Source: Acidobacteriota bacterium
Lineage (GTDB): Bacteria; Acidobacteriota; Holophagae; Thermotomaculales; Thermotomaculaceae
Direction: 5' to 3'
Assembly (NCBI GenBank): GCA_015487755.1
Contig: WFPG01000164.1
Span: forward strand, 1-17,087
Length of the DNA: 17,087 bases
The position numbers and the translations under genes are program-made. Below, piece by piece: positions 14,457 through 17,087 of the stretch; position 1 is the first letter of the stretch; each line of letters begins with the position of its first letter. Under the pieces are notes generated by a model that did not search any database, was not told where the DNA came from, and saw nothing but the letters and a program-made list of their open reading frames with translations.

Positions 14457-15590
14457 TTATGTATATTTAATTTTTGGATTTCTCTTTGTGGCAGGTTGAG
14501 TAGGCTGTTCTATAACGGTACCTACACCTCTCTTTAACATATCCAACAATTCATCTTTATTTGATGACGCGGCAACTGCAACTTCTTTGGTAATAAGCCC
14601 TTGCAAATACAAAGTAGCAAGGGATTGGTTGAATGTCTGCATGCCGTGTTTCATCTGTCCGGTCTGCATGGTTGCGTAAATCTGATGAATCTTGTCTTCT
14701 CTTATAAGGTTTCTTACCGCAGCGTTGGGAATTAAAATCTCCAGTGCAAGAACCCTTCCCCTTCCGTTTGCTTTGGGAAGAAGCGTTTGACATATTACTC
14801 CTTCTAAAACAAATGACAACTGGGTTCTTATCTGCTGTTGCTGGTGAGCCGGGAAAATATCTATAATTCTGTTAATAGTCTGGACAGCAGAGTTTGTATG
14901 TAATGTGGCAAATGTCAGATGGCCTGTTTCGGCGATCTTTAAAGCTGTCTCAACAGTTTCAAGGTCTCTCATTTCGCCTATAAGAACAACGTCAGGGTCC
15001 TGCCTCAATGCAGCCCTCAAAGCCCTGCTAAACGATTTTGTGTCTGTATTTACTTCTCTCTGATTCACTATACATTTTTTGTGTGAATGCAAATACTCTA
15101 CAGGGTCTTCAATGGTAATGATATGGGCACTCCTTTCCCTGTTAACCTTGTCAATCATTGCCGCAAGGGTTGTTGACTTACCTGAGCCTGTAGGCCCAGT
15201 AACCAGAACCAAACCCCTCGGAAGGTCGCAGAGTTTTTCCACAACAGGGGGAATGCCTAACTCCCTAAACCCTCTAATTTCGTATGGAATAAGCCTGAAT
15301 GCTCCGGCAACAGCGCCTCTTTGATGAAAAACATTTGCCCTGAACCTTGCAAGTTTCTTAATTCCAAATGAAAAATCCACTTCTAAATCTTGCTCAAACT
15401 TTTGCTTTTGAGCATCGGTCATTATTGCATAGATAAGTTTTTTAGTTTCAGCGGGAGTTAAAGGCGGCATTTTTAAAGGAATCAATTTACCGTCTTTTCT
15501 AATTTGAGGCGGGCTGTTTGTGGTAATGTGAAGATCGGTACCGCCTGATTCAACCATTTTTTTTAATAATTGCGAGAGTGTTACTTCCAT
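14457..15590 (-). CDS. pilT: Type IV pilus retraction ATPase PilT
   Basis: A 377-residue hexameric cytoplasmic ATPase that powers pilus retraction and twitching. In order: N-terminal PAS-like region (SGGTDLHITTNSPPQIRKDGK); Walker A GPTGSGKST (132-140); Asp box IEDPVE (160-165); Walker B VVLIGEMRDLET (201-212); His box GHLTFATLHTN (223-233); and the C-terminal AVRNLIRE (291-298), equivalent to the AIRNLIRE retraction motif that distinguishes PilT from PilB. The zinc-binding tetracysteine of PilB is absent. A ~25-residue Pro/Thr/Lys tail closes it. AGAGG lies 5 bases before the ATG. It sits 32 bases after pilB and 14 bases before pilC, so all three are co-transcribed. Confidence 0.97.
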   Translation of the reverse strand: MEVTLSQLLKKMVESGGTDLHITTNSPPQIRKDGKLIPLKMPPLTPAETKKLIYAIMTDAQKQKFEQDLEVDFSFGIKKLARFRANVFHQRGAVAGAFRLIPYEIRGFRELGIPPVVEKLCDLPRGLVLVTGPTGSGKSTTLAAMIDKVNRERSAHIITIEDPVEYLHSHKKCIVNQREVNTDTKSFSRALRAALRQDPDVVLIGEMRDLETVETALKIAETGHLTFATLHTNSAVQTINRIIDIFPAHQQQQIRTQLSFVLEGVICQTLLPKANGRGRVLALEILIPNAAVRNLIREDKIHQIYATMQTGQMKHGMQTFNQSLATLYLQGLITKEVAVAASSNKDELLDMLKRGVGTVIEQPTQPATKRNPKIKYT

Positions 15591-15622
15591 ACTAACCTCT
15601 TATAAACAGTAATTTGATAATA

Positions 15623-17087
15623 TTATAACACAGTCTCTCTCAAAACTTCCTCAATAGAAGTAATTCCGTTTTTAATTTTTATTAACCCGCTTCTTCTTAA
15701 AGTAATCATACCCTCTTTTATAGCCTGCTCTCGCAAATCAAGGGCTGTGGCACCGCTTAATATTAAATCTTTTATTGTATCGGTAACTTCCATTACTTCG
15801 TATAAACCTACCCTGCCTTTGTACCCCGTTCCGTTGCACACATCACAACCTTTGCCTTTATATATCTTCAAGCCTTTAAGTTCGTCTTCCCTGAATCCTA
15901 TGTCAAGCAATGTCTTTTTAGGTACTTTAACCTCTTCCTTGCAATTCTTACAAACCCTCCTAACAAGCCTCTGGGCACATATCAAGTTTACTGAAGTTGC
16001 AACAAGAAAAGGCTCAATACCCATATTCATCAACCTGCTTATAGTTGACGGAGCATCGTTTGTATGCAATGTCGAAAGAACAAGGTGTCCCGTTAATGCC
16101 GCTTTAATGGCAATTTCAGCGGTTTCAAAATCCCTTATCTCACCGACAAGGATTATGTTGGGATCCTGCCTTAAAAATGACCTTAATGCGGCTGCAAAGG
16201 TTAATCCTATTTCATCTCTAACATTTACCTGATTAATTCCCGGAAGGTTAAATTCCACCGGGTCTTCTGCAGTCATAATATTTGTATCGGGAGTATTTAA
16301 TTGGCTTATGGCAGAGTAAAGGGTATTGGTTTTACCTGAACCTGTAGGCCCTGTAACAAGAACCATACCGTAAGGCTTTTTTATCGCTTCTGTAAACTTG
16401 TCAAGGCTTTCCTGTTCAAAACCCAGTTTAGTCATGTCAAGCATGAGCTTTTCTGGGTCTAAAATCCTCATAACAATCTTTTCGCCAAAAAGAGTAGGAA
16501 GGACTGATACACGGAAATCAAGCTCTTTTCTTTGCCCTTCAAGTTTCATTTTTAGTTTAATTCTGCCGTCCTGAGGAAGCCTTTTTTCCGCAATATCAAG
16601 CTTTGACATAATCTTTATTCTTGATGTAATTGCATCTTTCATACTTAAAGGGGGTTTCATAACTTCATGAAGCACACCGTCAATCCTGAACCTTACCCTG
16701 TAATACTTTTCATAAGGCTCAACATGTATATCGGATGCCCCTTTTTTAACAGCATCCATTAACATCATATTTACAAATTTTACGACAGGGGCTTCTTCAA
16801 CAGAAGCAACCAGAGATTCAAGGTCAATTTCTTCTTCATCCTCTACCACTTCTAAATCAGCATCCTCTGCAAAATCTCCCTCAAGGTCTTCAACAACCTT
16901 TCTCAATTCTATCTGGGTTTCGCTACCGTAATACTTATCAATAGCCTTTTTTATTGAAAGTTCAGAAGCCACAACCGGTTCTACATTTAAGCCAGTCAAG
17001 AATTTAATATCGTCAAGGGCATAGATATTTGTAGGGTCAGCCATTGCCACCGTTAAGGTGGAACCTGTTCTGGTAATAGGGATAAGC
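15623..17087 (-). CDS. pilB: Type IV pilus assembly ATPase PilB, 5' end outside window
   Basis: The extension motor ATPase for type IV pili. The frame stays open to the right edge: codons before the internal GTG at 17050 encode a run ending ITRTGSTLTVAMADPTN, which matches the end of the T2SSE_N/MshEN domain that precedes the motor in PilB. The apparent start at 17050 is therefore not the real N-terminus and about 100 residues are probably missing. Counted from 17050: acidic linker 54-87; GASDIHVEPYE (104-114); RLPQDGRIK; Walker A GPTGSGKTNT (234-243); Asp box AEDPVEF (261-267); Walker B LVGEIRDFET (301-310); GHLVLSTLHTND (321-332). A zinc tetracysteine follows, C367-x2-C370 and C402-x2-C405 (the latter in GCDVCNGTGYKGRVGLYEV). 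It ends EEVLRETVL. It is the most upstream visible gene of the pilB-pilT-pilC operon, and its promoter lies outside. Confidence 0.96.
   Translation of the reverse strand, partial: LIPITRTGSTLTVAMADPTNIYALDDIKFLTGLNVEPVVASELSIKKAIDKYYGSETQIELRKVVEDLEGDFAEDADLEVVEDEEEIDLESLVASVEEAPVVKFVNMMLMDAVKKGASDIHVEPYEKYYRVRFRIDGVLHEVMKPPLSMKDAITSRIKIMSKLDIAEKRLPQDGRIKLKMKLEGQRKELDFRVSVLPTLFGEKIVMRILDPEKLMLDMTKLGFEQESLDKFTEAIKKPYGMVLVTGPTGSGKTNTLYSAISQLNTPDTNIMTAEDPVEFNLPGINQVNVRDEIGLTFAAALRSFLRQDPNIILVGEIRDFETAEIAIKAALTGHLVLSTLHTNDAPSTISRLMNMGIEPFLVATSVNLICAQRLVRRVCKNCKEEVKVPKKTLLDIGFREDELKGLKIYKGKGCDVCNGTGYKGRVGLYEVMEVTDTIKDLILSGATALDLREQAIKEGMITLRRSGLIKIKNGITSIEEVLRETVL

Noticed and set aside
15747..16232. 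161-residue plus-strand open frame
   Set aside because: It is antisense to the motor domain of pilB, whose motifs are all intact. No independent start signal or family match.
17048..17050. GTG as the true PilB start
   Set aside because: The upstream codons to the window edge continue the conserved N-terminal domain sequence, so the gene is cut by the edge and is not short.
1..17087. CRISPR array, tRNA, rRNA, insertion sequence or riboswitch
   Set aside because: No direct-repeat array, cloverleaf sequence, terminal repeats or transposase, and no intergenic gap long enough for a large structured RNA.

Overview
The window is AT-rich bacterial DNA from a Gram-negative organism. The evidence is an outer-membrane TonB-type receptor, type IV pilus motors, a periplasmic multiheme cytochrome c and many cleavable signal peptides. 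The Oar-like receptor (carboxypeptidase-regulatory domain plus plug plus barrel) next to pilB-pilT-pilC and an acyl-CoA carboxylase module would suit an anaerobic or facultative Acidobacteriota-like lineage. That placement is inferred from family content and no phylogenetic marker is present. No tRNA, rRNA, CRISPR array, insertion sequence or phage gene was seen.

Layout, left to right; nearly everything is on the minus strand, so transcription runs right to left. (1) 1-525: 5' part of a GspF/PilC-like membrane protein cut by the left edge. (2) 551-3571: large Oar-like TonB-dependent receptor, with its own promoter, an unusual leader carrying a full anti-SD match, and a terminator. (3) 3737-4627: secreted TPR protein. 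(4) 4683-9257: a tight catabolic operon reading atuA-like, methylglutaconyl-CoA hydratase-like (crotonase), biotin carboxylase, biotin carboxyl carrier. This is the layout of a branched-chain acyl-CoA (leucine/isovalerate or acyclic terpene) degradation module, but no carboxyltransferase subunit is present. (5) 9403-9666: the only plus-strand gene, a tiny hydrophobic membrane protein, convergent with the next operon across a bidirectional terminator. (6) 9696-11404: a nine-heme, membrane-anchored cytochrome c followed by a b-type cytochrome, together a likely quinone/periplasm electron-transfer module with a good promoter. (7) 11519-13150: rhodanese, MauE/DoxX-like membrane protein and hot-dog thioesterase, with overlapping reading frames. 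(8) 13246-17087: type IV pilus motor operon pilB (5' end outside the window), pilT, pilC, closed by a terminator whose U-tract runs into the promoter of unit 7.

The best candidates for something new are the respiratory c9-b pair with a His in its membrane anchor, the receptor with three calcium-loop-like motifs in its barrel and a Stab-SD-like leader, the rhodanese-MauE-thioesterase overlap operon with an unrecognised 130-residue N-terminal domain, and the AtuA/carboxylase operon that lacks a carboxyltransferase and has a divergent biotin carboxylase segment.
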